From: JANXQG01 sp964615095
GTDB lineage: Bacteria > Planctomycetota > Planctomycetia > Pirellulales > Thermoguttaceae
Assembly (NCBI GenBank): GCA_964615095.1
Contig: CAZTPX010000039.1
Location: 1 to 64,000, forward strand
Reading direction: 5' to 3'
DNA length: 64,000 bases
Positions 51,014 to 59,984 of the stretch are shown piece after piece. The notes under the pieces are model-generated. The model worked only from the letters and a program-made list of their open reading frames with translations. It was not told the origin of the DNA and did not search any database. The first letter of the stretch is position 1; each line of letters opens with the position of its first letter. The position numbers were made by a program, and so were the translations under genes.

Positions 51014-53590
51014 ATGGCGACAATTTCCGAGGCATTGACAATTGCGGTCCAGCACCATCAAGGCGGCCGCTTCCAAGCTGCCGAGCAGATCTATCAGCAG
51101 ATTCTCGCCGTCGCGCCGAACCATCCCGACGCCCTGCACCTGCTGGGCGTGATCGCTTCCCAGGCGGGCAAGCACGAGGCGGCCCTGCAATACATTGGAA
51201 GGGCGATTGCCTTGCAGGGCGGCACCGCCCTCTTCCACAACAACCTGGGCGAAACGTATCGTGCCATGGGCCGGATGTCCGAAGCCATCGCCTGCTACCG
51301 CCGGGCGCTGAAGTTGAAACCCGACATGGCCGCCGCCTACAACAACCTCGGCAATGCCTTGCAGGGCCAGGGCCAGGGCGACGAAGCGCTCGCCTGCTGG
51401 CGGCGAGCACTGGCGCTGAAACCGGACTTTGCCGAAGCACACAGCAACTTGGGCGCCGCCCTGGCGGAGCAGGGCAAGCGGGACGAGGCGATCGCTTGCT
51501 ACCGCCGGGCGCTGGAATTGAAACCGGACTACGCCGAGGCCCACAACAACCTGGGCAACGCGCTGAAGGACCAGGGCAAGCTGAACGAGGCAGCCGCCTG
51601 TTACCGCCGCGCGCTGGAAGCGAAGCCCGGTTTTGCCGAGGCGCACAACAACCTGGGCGTCGTTCTTAAGGACCAGGGCAAGCCGGACGAGGCGGCCGCC
51701 TGCTGGCGGCGGGCGCTGGAGCTGAAGCCCGACTTTGCCGAGGCCCGCAACAACCTGGGCAACGCCCGGCGGGAACAGGGCAGGCTCGACGAAGCAATTG
51801 CCTGTTACCGCCGTGCGCTGGAATTGAGACCGGGCTATGCCGAGGCCCACAACAACCTGGGCAACGCGCTGAAGGACCAGGGCCATTTCGACGAAGCGGC
51901 CGCCAATTACCGCCGGGCGCTGCAACAGAGTCCGAACTTTGCCGAGGCGCATAGCAACCTGGGCGTCGTTCTCAAGGAGCAGGGCAAGCTCGACGAGTCG
52001 ATCGCCTGTTGCCGCCGTGCGCTGGAACTGAAACCGGACTTTGCCGAGGCGCACAACAACCTGGCCGTCGCCCTGAAGGAGCAGGGCAAGCTCGACGAGT
52101 CGATCGCCTGTTGCCGCCGCGCGCTGGAACTGAAGCCGAATTTCGCCGAGGCGCACAACAACCTGGGCATCGTCCTGAAAGACCTGGGCAAGGCCGATGA
52201 GGCGGCCGCCTGTTGCCGCCAGGCACTGACGCTGAAACCGGACTACGCCGAGGCCCACAGTAACCTGGGCAATGCCTTGCGCGAACAGGGCAGGTTCGAC
52301 GAAGCGGTAGCCTCGTACGGTCGGGCACTGGCCCTGAAACCGGACTACGCCGAGGCCCACAGCAACCTGGGCAACGTCTTGAAAGACCAGGGCAAGCTGA
52401 ACGAAGCGGTCGCATCCTACCGCCGCGCGCTGGAACTCAAGCCCGACTTTGCCGAGGCCCACGGCAACCTGGGCAGCACCTGGGAGGAGATGGGCGATTT
52501 GCCGGCCGCCGTGGATGAGTTCCGGGCGGCCCTGCGGCTCAATCCGCGGCTGTCTTTCGTGCAGTACAAGCTGGCGACGCTCGTGGGCGGCAAGCTCCCG
52601 CAGGCGGACCTGGCCGCGCAGCGCGGCTTGCTCGAGGAAAGCGGGTTGCCGCCCGATCAGCAATTGTTGCTGCACTTCGGACTGGCCCAGGTCCTGGACG
52701 GGCGGGGCGAGTATGCCGAGGCCGCCGCGCACCTCGCCCAGGCCAACGCGTTGCAAGTGTCCGAGTTGCGCAAGCGCGGCCAGGACTACGATCCGAAAAC
52801 CTACGAGTTTCTCGTCGGCCAAATGATCGCGGCCTGCACGCTGGATTTCTTCGAGCGGGTCGGCGGCTTCGGGTTGGAAAGCGAACTGCCGGTGTTCGTC
52901 GTGGGGCTGCCGCGGTCTGGCACAACGCTGGTCGAGCAGATCCTCGCCAGCCACAGCCAGGTCTTTGGCGCGGGCGAAATCAAGCTAGCCCATGAAAATA
53001 TGGACGCGCTGGGCGGAGAAAGCGCGGAGGCCTTCGAGAACCTCCGCCGGCTGAACCGCGAAACGGTTCAGCGTCTCGCTGCGCGGCACCTGGAGCGGCT
53101 CCGCGAGTTGGCCCCCGCGGCCCTGCGCATCGTGGACAAGATGCCGGAGAACTACCTGTTGCTGGGCCTCCTGGCGACCATCTTTCCGCGGGCGAAGTTC
53201 ATTCACTGCCGCCGCGACTTGCGCGACGTGGCCGTCTCCTGCTGGATGACGAATTTCCGCGAAGTCCGCTGGGCCAGCGACCAGCAGCACATCGCTTTAC
53301 GGTTCCACGAGTACCAGCGGGTCATGGAGCACTGGCGGAAGGTCTTGCCCGCACCCCTGCTGGAAGTCGATTATGAGGAGACCGTGGCCGATCTGGAAGG
53401 CGTGGCCCGCAAACTCGTGGCCTGGTGTGGCCTGGACTGGGAACCGCAGTGCCTGGATTTCCACCGGTCAAAACGGCCGGTGAGCACGGCCAGCGCCGTC
53501 CAGGTGCGGCAGCCGGTCTTCCGCACGTCGGCGGGAAGGTGGAAACACTACGAACAGGCCCTGGCGGAGCTCTTCGCCCGCTTGAATTGA
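51014..53590 (+). CDS. TPR-repeat sulfotransferase
   Basis: About 858 residues. From residue 36 to about 515 run fourteen 34-residue TPR units, most nearly identical (AEAHNNLGNALKDQGKLDEA). The C-terminal 270 residues are a Sulfotransfer domain: the PAPS 5'-phosphosulfate loop is VVGLPRSGTTLVEQILASHS, and the 3'-phosphate site lies near FIHCRRDLRDVAVSCW. It would transfer sulfate from PAPS to a sugar or protein tyrosine; planctomycetes encode many of these fusions. It sits beside export and envelope genes, which suggests polysaccharide sulfation. The ATG at 51014 (MATISEALTIAVQ) is used; upstream open frame is unlikely to be coding. Confidence 0.92.
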   Translation: MATISEALTIAVQHHQGGRFQAAEQIYQQILAVAPNHPDALHLLGVIASQAGKHEAALQYIGRAIALQGGTALFHNNLGETYRAMGRMSEAIACYRRALKLKPDMAAAYNNLGNALQGQGQGDEALACWRRALALKPDFAEAHSNLGAALAEQGKRDEAIACYRRALELKPDYAEAHNNLGNALKDQGKLNEAAACYRRALEAKPGFAEAHNNLGVVLKDQGKPDEAAACWRRALELKPDFAEARNNLGNARREQGRLDEAIACYRRALELRPGYAEAHNNLGNALKDQGHFDEAAANYRRALQQSPNFAEAHSNLGVVLKEQGKLDESIACCRRALELKPDFAEAHNNLAVALKEQGKLDESIACCRRALELKPNFAEAHNNLGIVLKDLGKADEAAACCRQALTLKPDYAEAHSNLGNALREQGRFDEAVASYGRALALKPDYAEAHSNLGNVLKDQGKLNEAVASYRRALELKPDFAEAHGNLGSTWEEMGDLPAAVDEFRAALRLNPRLSFVQYKLATLVGGKLPQADLAAQRGLLEESGLPPDQQLLLHFGLAQVLDGRGEYAEAAAHLAQANALQVSELRKRGQDYDPKTYEFLVGQMIAACTLDFFERVGGFGLESELPVFVVGLPRSGTTLVEQILASHSQVFGAGEIKLAHENMDALGGESAEAFENLRRLNRETVQRLAARHLERLRELAPAALRIVDKMPENYLLLGLLATIFPRAKFIHCRRDLRDVAVSCWMTNFREVRWASDQQHIALRFHEYQRVMEHWRKVLPAPLLEVDYEETVADLEGVARKLVAWCGLDWEPQCLDFHRSKRPVSTASAVQVRQPVFRTSAGRWKHYEQALAELFARLN
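51115..52560 (+). repeat. 102-bp tandem repeats encoding TPR units
   Basis: About fourteen units of 102 bases (34 codons) in tandem. Neighbouring units share long identical runs, for example GCCGAGGCCCACAACAACCT near their starts. Such similarity allows recombination to change unit number, and could cause assembly collapse. Confidence 0.85.
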
Positions 53591-53596
53591 CCATGA

Positions 53597-55603
53597 CTAC
53601 CGCGATTTCTTCTTGTACTCGATCACCGCGGCGCCCGGGCGGTCTGGGATGGTCACGGAAAGACCCTGCTCCAGAAGTTCGCGCCCGCTGGTTTCCACCG
53701 CGCCATGTAGATCGAAGTTCTTCAGCACGTAGGTCGCCGCCGGATCGAGGCCCCGCAGCTTGAAGCGTGCCGCCGTGTAATAACTGGCCGGCCTGCGGAA
53801 GGCCTGGATCACGCCCTGGCCTTCTTCGGGACGGTCGAACTGCCAGGCCATCCAGGTGTCCAGCGCGTAAGTCCAAGATGTCAACGGGTAGAAGTCGCCG
53901 TAGTAATTCGGGGCGACCTCCCGCCACTCGCCGACGAACTTGCGCATCAGGGCGAAATCGACGTCGTCGCGGCGGACGTCGTAGCCCAGCCCCAGCAAGG
54001 GCGCGAAGGCGGTTCGTGCGGCATAGGCGTCCAGGCGGCCGGTGCCCGTGGCAAAGTAAGGATGCCAGAGCGCCAAGCCGTAGAACTGCGTGTGCTTGGC
54101 CTCCAGGTCGCCGTAGTTCATGTCGCTCTTGTGCAACGGCACGGCGCGGCGCATCGACTCCAGGTCGTTGCGGCGTCCGCCCGATGCGCACTCGTCCGTC
54201 AACATGTTCGGGTTGCGGCGGCGGAGGGCATCCCAATAGGCCAGGTATCCGACACAGTGCCGGATCTCGGTAATGCCTTGGCGGTCGGGCGCGTCGTTGC
54301 TCCGCCAGTAATCCAGCGGCGGGAAGTTGAAGTCCTGGCGGTAGATGTCGATGCCCTCGTCCTGCATAAGCTTCAGCACATGGTCGGCCATCCATTGCTG
54401 GGCCGCGGTCGTGCCATAGTAAAAGAGCTTCTGCCGGCCGTCGCCGCCCAACAGCCACGCATGTTTGTTTTCGTAAAGCCAGGTCCCCGGCGTGACGCGC
54501 TCAGGCTCGAACCACAGCAGGGCATTGACGCCTCGGGCGTGGGCATGGTCGGTAACTGCCCGCAGCCCGCGGGGAAACCGCTTGCGATCGACCTCCCACG
54601 TGCCCACGTTCGGCCAGCCGGTTTTGTTCTCGTACCAACCGGCATCCATCCACCAGAAGTCGAGCTTGACGCCGTGATCGAGGTAGCGGTCGATGAACAG
54701 TTTCTGGTTCTCTTCGTTGGCGCCGGTCATTTCGTTGAACTGGCCGGAAGAGCCGGCGGAAAGCAACGGCGGCGGCAGTTTTCCGCCCGGACGCGGCATG
54801 TTGTGGGCGATCATCCAGCGCCGCCAGATGTTCTGCGCGCGGATCCAGTCGCCGCCCTGCCAGAATTGCAGGGCGATCAGCGGGCTACGGACCTCCTCGC
54901 CCGGCAGCAGCTTGAAGTGCGTCGTCTCCTGGCCCGCTGTGATGCGGAGACCGTCCTGTTGGTCCCGGGAGAAGTTCGAGGCCCACTGCCCCGGCCATCC
55001 AATGGCGATAATCAGGCCCTCGTCCGGCCACTGGAGATTGTAATAGGGCCAAGCGTCGCTGGAGGCCCAACCGCCCGCGGGCGCGAAGTGCGCGGTGGCA
55101 CCGGGGCGAAGGTCCATTTCCAGCGGCCGGTAGTCGTCGGAGTTTGCCTGGCTGCCGGCATGATGGTGCAGGAGGAATTCGCCCTGGTGCCCGCGTCGAA
55201 CAGCCACGTCCAACGGTTTGATGTCGGCCAGGACCGGGCTGTCTTGTTTGCCGGTGTTCTGGAAATACAGCGTCCATTCCAGCGTGGGGTAATCGCGATA
55301 TTCGACGGCGACGCAGCGCAGCACGAGGCCGGTCTTCGGGTCCGTATAGACGGCCTTGTGTTCGATCCGCCGCTCGTCCAGCGCCCGGCTCGCCCGCCTT
55401 ACTTCCCACGATTTCAGCAATTCGGTCGATCGTTTGCTGCCGTAAGTGAAGGAGAAGAACGGCTCGGCGGCGGCGTCGAACTTCGCCGCCGCCCACTCTC
55501 GCGCCTTGGCCAATTCCTCGGCATTGGGCGAAACGGCTGTTGCAATTCCCGACGACAGGGCGCACGCCGCCGCTACGATGGCGATGTAGATGATCTTCTT
55601 CAA
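53597..55603 (-). CDS. Secreted GH36-type alpha-galactosidase
   Basis: A 668-residue protein with a signal peptide (MKKIIYIAIVAAACALSSGI). The GH36/melibiase landmarks are all present: HGVKLDFWWMDAGWYENKTG, the nucleophile strand GIDIYRQDFNFPPLDYW, and NMLTDECASGGRRNDLESMR for the acid/base region. The family removes terminal alpha-galactosyl and related residues. Its start is TTG (55603), overlapping the TGA of the DUF1080-ThuA gene; no ATG gives a signal peptide. It is last in a four-gene operon and converges with the sulfotransferase gene, 6 bases away. Confidence 0.88.
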   Translation of the reverse strand: MKKIIYIAIVAAACALSSGIATAVSPNAEELAKAREWAAAKFDAAAEPFFSFTYGSKRSTELLKSWEVRRASRALDERRIEHKAVYTDPKTGLVLRCVAVEYRDYPTLEWTLYFQNTGKQDSPVLADIKPLDVAVRRGHQGEFLLHHHAGSQANSDDYRPLEMDLRPGATAHFAPAGGWASSDAWPYYNLQWPDEGLIIAIGWPGQWASNFSRDQQDGLRITAGQETTHFKLLPGEEVRSPLIALQFWQGGDWIRAQNIWRRWMIAHNMPRPGGKLPPPLLSAGSSGQFNEMTGANEENQKLFIDRYLDHGVKLDFWWMDAGWYENKTGWPNVGTWEVDRKRFPRGLRAVTDHAHARGVNALLWFEPERVTPGTWLYENKHAWLLGGDGRQKLFYYGTTAAQQWMADHVLKLMQDEGIDIYRQDFNFPPLDYWRSNDAPDRQGITEIRHCVGYLAYWDALRRRNPNMLTDECASGGRRNDLESMRRAVPLHKSDMNYGDLEAKHTQFYGLALWHPYFATGTGRLDAYAARTAFAPLLGLGYDVRRDDVDFALMRKFVGEWREVAPNYYGDFYPLTSWTYALDTWMAWQFDRPEEGQGVIQAFRRPASYYTAARFKLRGLDPAATYVLKNFDLHGAVETSGRELLEQGLSVTIPDRPGAAVIEYKKKSR

Positions 55604-57468
55604 GGCGTGTCCTTCGCTTTCAGGTCGCCCATGGCATACTGGATGCCGGCCAGAAGGTGCTTGAGCACGGTCTTGTCGGCAAAGGTCCCATCGTTATGCC
55701 CCAGCGAGCAGTAGAAGACCCGCCCCTGGCCGTAGGGACGCACCCAGCTCACCCAGTAGTCGTGGTCTTTGCGGGCTTGCTGGCCGAGCTTCGATTTTTC
55801 CACGTCGATGCTCAACAGGATGTGCTTGTCCTTGCGGTTGTAGTTGTCCTTGAAAACGTAGATCTCATCGGAGAACGGGAACTCTTTGCCGTCAAAGGCG
55901 GCGTTGATCGGATTGGAGGGATCCTCGTTCTTGCAGACGATGTTCCCATAAGGATGCTGGGCGAATTGGGCCCCCATCATCTTGCCGTAAGCGTCCCAGC
56001 CGGACCAATCGGTGGCGGAATGGACGCCGCAGATCCCCTTGCCGCCGGCCACGAAGTCCAGGAGGTTCTTCAGCAGGGCCTGGCCCTTGGCCTCTTCCGG
56101 TGAGGGCTTTCGGCCCTTGGCGGGGGGCGGGCCAAAGATCGCACCGGTCGTGTTGTCCATCATCACCGCGTCGAACTGCTTGAGATTGTCGGCCTCCAGG
56201 GCGGCCAGATCGTCGCTGGCAACCGCCTTGAACGCCCCCGTCTTCTTGCCCATCAACTCAAAGGTCTTGGCGGCGACGGGAATACTGCCGTGTACGAAGC
56301 CCTTAGCCCGCGTGAAAACCAGCAGCTTGCGGGGCGTGGCGGGCGTGGCCGGGGCCTTGTCGGGCAAGGCGGCGGTGATCCGCTGGAGCATGTCGGGATT
56401 GATCTCGATGGCTTTTTTCGCAGCGGTGAGTTGGGCTAGCACGTGATGCCGCTGGTCCTGGATGGTAGCCGTCCGGGCCGACGGGCCGACGGGCACAATC
56501 CAGATGTTGCGGAAGCGGGTCGGATTGCCGTGGTCCTGCAGGCGGACCGGGCCGGTCTTCGCCGGCTGGCCCCAGGCCCCGCCGGTGACGTTCTTGACCT
56601 CGACAGCGTCGTGGACCTTGACGCCGTTGTGCAACACGGTGATGATCGCGCCCTTGACCAGCTTGCCGGAGGCGTCGAACTTGGGAGCGGTGAAGTCGAT
56701 GTCGTAGGTCTGCCACTGGCCCGGCGGCAACGAGACATTGATGTCGGCCGGCTTCTGGCCGTAGATCGCGGCGCATTCGCCCGGGTTCTCGGTCAGACCA
56801 AAGGAATCGAGCACCTGGATCTCGTAGCGGCCATGTTGGTAGACGCCGCTGTTGCCGCGGCCCTGGCCGCGCGCGGCCGGCATGAAGGGCACGCGGAACT
56901 CCACGTGCAGCTTGTAGCTGCCGTAATCCTTGTCGGACTTGGTGTCGCCCGCGCGGGTGAGGATACTGCCGTCATCTTCGGCGACCCATTGCTTATTGCT
57001 CCAGTGGTCCTGGTTCGCCAGCTTGCCTTCTTCGAAGGGCAGGAGGACGATGGCCCCGGCGGGTGGCTTCTGGCCCAGCGTGGGGCTCTTCCGCTCGACG
57101 CGTTTCATTTCCGCCTTGCCGCCTTGCTTGGAGGCAAGCTCGAGCGCGTCTTTCGTGACCGTGCCCGTCCAGTCGCCGCTGACGGCAACCGAGCCGTCTT
57201 TGCCCAGACCATTGAGTTCAATCCGCTTGGCCTTGGCGTCGCAGGGCGGATAAAGGAGGACGACGCGGTACTTGTGGTCTTCGTCGGCGATGACTTTGGC
57301 CTCGGCCTTCACGGTCGCACCGTCGAGGGTCAGCGTGCCCCCGAACTCGCCCATGATCGGGTCCAAGGCCGGTTCGGCCCCGTGCGACGGGGTTGCCGTC
57401 AGGGCCGTAGCGGCAAACGCCAGGGCCGAGAACGTGCATGCGGTCACAATCAGAACTTTGCGAAACAT
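55600..57468 (-). CDS. Secreted DUF1080 (3-keto-disaccharide hydrolase-like) and ThuA fusion
   Basis: A 622-residue protein with a signal peptide (LIVTACTFSALAFAATALTA). About residues 140-335 are DUF1080 (DKDYGSYKLHVEFRVPF, GRGNSGVYQHGRYEIQVLDS), a concanavalin-like fold linked to 3-keto-glycoside hydrolysis. About residues 385-620 are a ThuA domain (KLLVFTRAKGFVHGSIPVAA, GICGVHSATDWSGWDAYGKM), a glutamine-amidotransferase-like fold implicated in 3-keto-sugar metabolism. A Gfo/Idh/MocA oxidoreductase upstream fits such a route. The stop overlaps the TTG start of the GH36 gene. Confidence 0.9.
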   Translation of the reverse strand: MFRKVLIVTACTFSALAFAATALTATPSHGAEPALDPIMGEFGGTLTLDGATVKAEAKVIADEDHKYRVVLLYPPCDAKAKRIELNGLGKDGSVAVSGDWTGTVTKDALELASKQGGKAEMKRVERKSPTLGQKPPAGAIVLLPFEEGKLANQDHWSNKQWVAEDDGSILTRAGDTKSDKDYGSYKLHVEFRVPFMPAARGQGRGNSGVYQHGRYEIQVLDSFGLTENPGECAAIYGQKPADINVSLPPGQWQTYDIDFTAPKFDASGKLVKGAIITVLHNGVKVHDAVEVKNVTGGAWGQPAKTGPVRLQDHGNPTRFRNIWIVPVGPSARTATIQDQRHHVLAQLTAAKKAIEINPDMLQRITAALPDKAPATPATPRKLLVFTRAKGFVHGSIPVAAKTFELMGKKTGAFKAVASDDLAALEADNLKQFDAVMMDNTTGAIFGPPPAKGRKPSPEEAKGQALLKNLLDFVAGGKGICGVHSATDWSGWDAYGKMMGAQFAQHPYGNIVCKNEDPSNPINAAFDGKEFPFSDEIYVFKDNYNRKDKHILLSIDVEKSKLGQQARKDHDYWVSWVRPYGQGRVFYCSLGHNDGTFADKTVLKHLLAGIQYAMGDLKAKDTP

Positions 57469-57564
57469 GTTGGTCTCCCAAGAAAAAAGTTGAAGGAAAT
57501 GGTGAATTTTCGGGTAGGTCTCTAGTCTAGTGTCTCATGCAGATTGATGCTTATGGTCTGCGCT

Positions 57565-57610
57565 GGAGTCCCGCCTTTAGGCGGCATTTCCCGGCTAAAG
57601 CCGGAACTCC
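57565..57610. repeat. Imperfect REP-like inverted repeat
   Basis: GGAGTCCCGCCTTTAGGCGG (57565-57584) and CCGGCTAAAGCCGGAACTCC (57591-57610) pair imperfectly, and each contains its own small stem. It lies between the HEAT-repeat and DUF1080 genes of one operon. Confidence 0.65.
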
Positions 57611-57637
57611 AACAGATACAGCAATTCAGACACTACA

Positions 57638-58477
57638 CTATCCCGCGGCGAGGGCTTTTTCGGCCAGGTCGCGGACATACTTTTCGTGCGTGTCTTTGCG
57701 CGAGTCGCGAAGATACGTATAAATCTTGCCGGCCTCGGCTCTGTTACCCGCGGCCGTGAGCTTCTCAGCCAGCACCAGGCAGTGCTTCGTGGCTTGGATC
57801 CGCTCCCAGCCATCGGGCACTCCGGCGGCTTTGATCAGGGCATCGACGGCGCTGGCCTCGCCCATCCGTGCCAAGCCCCAGCCGGCGGCCAAGCGGATTT
57901 CGCGATCCTCGTCGGTCAACAGAGCCGAGAGCGCGGGCGCCGACTGCTTGTCGCTCACCGCCCCCAGTCCCTGCACGACATTCAGCTTGCATGACCCCTT
58001 GGCGGCGGCAAGCGCCGCGCGAAACTGCTCGCCTGCGCCGTCGCCAATGGCCACCAGCGCCATCGAGGCCGGCGCCGACAGGTCTTCGTCGCAAAGCAAC
58101 TTGCCCAGCGCCGGGCATGCCTCGCGGCGGCCCGCCCACTGCAATTCCTGGCACAAGTAGCCGCGGATGTACTTCGATCGGTCGCTGCCGAGTTGCCCGG
58201 CCAGCACCTCGGCGAAGTCGCCGCGGGCCTGCTCGTCGCGGCTTTGCAGCACGTAGTTCGCCAGGCATTGCAAGGCGTAGTGCGGCTTGACGTCCTTGTC
58301 GCTGCCGGGCTGGTCCAGCATTTCGATCAGGCCAAGGGTGTTTTCTTTGCCGCCCTTGTGGATCTCGGCGATTGCCTTTTCAATCTTGTCTTTGTCGATG
58401 TCGGTGCAGAACATGCCGCGCCCATCGGCGTTGGGCATCTGCTCGACCAACGTTCTAAGTTGTTCGGATATGGCCAT
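57638..58477 (-). CDS. HEAT-repeat protein
   Basis: A 279-residue cytoplasmic protein built of HEAT-type helical pairs, for example CPALGKLLCDEDLSAPASMA, SAPALSALLTDEDREIRLAA and GWGLARMGEASAVDALIKAA. No signal peptide or catalytic motif. HEAT solenoids bind proteins; genes like this frequently accompany Gfo/Idh/MocA oxidoreductases in planctomycete sugar operons, but their task is unknown. It begins 48 bases after the oxidoreductase stop and is followed by the DUF1080-ThuA gene. Confidence 0.8.
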   Translation of the reverse strand: MAISEQLRTLVEQMPNADGRGMFCTDIDKDKIEKAIAEIHKGGKENTLGLIEMLDQPGSDKDVKPHYALQCLANYVLQSRDEQARGDFAEVLAGQLGSDRSKYIRGYLCQELQWAGRREACPALGKLLCDEDLSAPASMALVAIGDGAGEQFRAALAAAKGSCKLNVVQGLGAVSDKQSAPALSALLTDEDREIRLAAGWGLARMGEASAVDALIKAAGVPDGWERIQATKHCLVLAEKLTAAGNRAEAGKIYTYLRDSRKDTHEKYVRDLAEKALAAG

Positions 58478-58525
58478 AGTATATCGCTCCTATCAGGGTC
58501 AAGTGTTCGGTTGCTGGGGATGCTT

Positions 58526-59755
58526 CTACAAACGCCAGGGGGCACGCATGGGCTGGCAGACGAGGCGATTGGCTTCCTCGTCGCCGACGACCTCGTTCTT
58601 GACGGGGTCGTAGTGCAGCGTCCGCCCGCAGCGCATGGCGGCGTTCATGAGGTGGTAGATCGTGGCCACGCGCAGCGACGCGGCGGCGTTTCCGCCCGCC
58701 CGTTTGCGGGTCTTGACGGCCTCTTCGAAGCCGACCAGTCGCGGCAGGTCGGGCAAGGCGTCGAGCTTCTTGCGATCCGCTTCGCTGAGCATCATGCGGA
58801 GGTCGTTCTCGCCGCTGTTTTTCGCTTGCAGGCGATTGTAGCCCGGCCCCCATTCCTGGCTCTCGAAAACCAGCCTGAAGCCGTCGGCATACTTCATTTC
58901 CACCCAGCCCCAGACCATGCAGCATTCCGGGTGCAAGGGCGGGGCATAAGGCGTGATTTCCACGGGCGAGGTGAGGTCGCGGGCATACTGGTAGGCCGGC
59001 CCGTCGAGGTGATGGTGGGCCATGTCCGACAGGCCGCCGCCCTCGTAGTCCCAGTAGCCGCGATGCGTGCCGCCGTTGCGATGCGGTTGGAACGGCCGCA
59101 GGGGCGCCGGGCCGCAGTACATGTCCCAGTCGAGGTTGGCGGGGACCTTCTCCACCTTGTACTTGACCATGCCGCTCCATTCCTTGACTTTGACGCCGCC
59201 GTGCTCGACCAGCACCGTGTCGCACTTGGTCAAGAGGCCGCTCTCGAAGATCTTGCGGATCTTCTGGTTCGCCCCGAATCGCCCGTAGGTGCCGATCTGG
59301 AAGATGCGGCCGTAACGTCGTTCGGCCTCGGCCACGGCGACGCCTTCGGCAATGAAGCGGCACATCGGCTTCTCGCAGAGCACGTCCTTGCCGGCTTCCA
59401 TCGCGGCGATCGAGATCAGGGCGTGCCAGCCGGGGTGGGTGGCGATGGCCACCACGTCGATGTCCTTGCGTTCCAGCACCTTCCGGTAATCGGTATAGAT
59501 CTGCTTGTCGTCGGCCTTGTCTTTGAACCGCACGTCGCAACTGGCGAGCCGGCGGACGTTGCGGCCCAGTCCTTCGAAGGTGCTGCCGCCGCGTCCTCCG
59601 CAGCCGATCAGGGCACCGCCCAGCGTCTCACTGGGAGGCGGTTGGTTGGGGGACTTGCCGAGGACGTGTCGTGGCACGATGGTTGCTGCGGCCGCCGCTG
59701 CGGCCGATCCCTGCAAAAAGTTTCGCCGGGAAATCCTTCGTTTGCCTTCTTTCAT
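58526..59755 (-). CDS. Gfo/Idh/MocA-family oxidoreductase with Tat signal
   Basis: About 409 residues. The N-terminus KRRISRRNFLQGSAAAAAAA is a twin-arginine signal, so the enzyme is exported folded with its cofactor. The NAD(P)-binding Rossmann motif is GALIGCGGRGGSTF. The family EKP motif is VLCEKPMCRFIAEG near residue 125. HHLDGPAYQYARD and related segments belong to the substrate domain. It probably oxidises a sugar or sugar alcohol. The ATG at 59755 has AGGAG 9 bases upstream; the longer open frame is not coding. It is the first gene of the operon leading to DUF1080-ThuA and GH36. Confidence 0.92.
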   Translation of the reverse strand: MKEGKRRISRRNFLQGSAAAAAAATIVPRHVLGKSPNQPPPSETLGGALIGCGGRGGSTFEGLGRNVRRLASCDVRFKDKADDKQIYTDYRKVLERKDIDVVAIATHPGWHALISIAAMEAGKDVLCEKPMCRFIAEGVAVAEAERRYGRIFQIGTYGRFGANQKIRKIFESGLLTKCDTVLVEHGGVKVKEWSGMVKYKVEKVPANLDWDMYCGPAPLRPFQPHRNGGTHRGYWDYEGGGLSDMAHHHLDGPAYQYARDLTSPVEITPYAPPLHPECCMVWGWVEMKYADGFRLVFESQEWGPGYNRLQAKNSGENDLRMMLSEADRKKLDALPDLPRLVGFEEAVKTRKRAGGNAAASLRVATIYHLMNAAMRCGRTLHYDPVKNEVVGDEEANRLVCQPMRAPWRL

Positions 59756-59984
59756 GCTTACTTCTCCTGGTATGAGGAAGTGAATGGATGCCTCCGCTGG
59801 ACATTTACAAGTCAGCGTTTGCTCAGAATCAAGAGGACGCCCTGCTGCGGGTGGTGCATGGTGGGGAGTGGCAGGGGTGCGGTGGGGAGGGTCGGGACCT
59901 ATCGCAATTGTGACCGCCCAGATTGCGATGGTCTGATTCTTGCTTGCCCAAGGGCCGGTGTCAAGCATCTTTTCGTGGCATTGC

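Noticed and set aside
51115..52560. Tandem repeats considered as a CRISPR array
   Set aside because: The 102-base period is coding (TPR) and there are no unique spacers between constant repeats.
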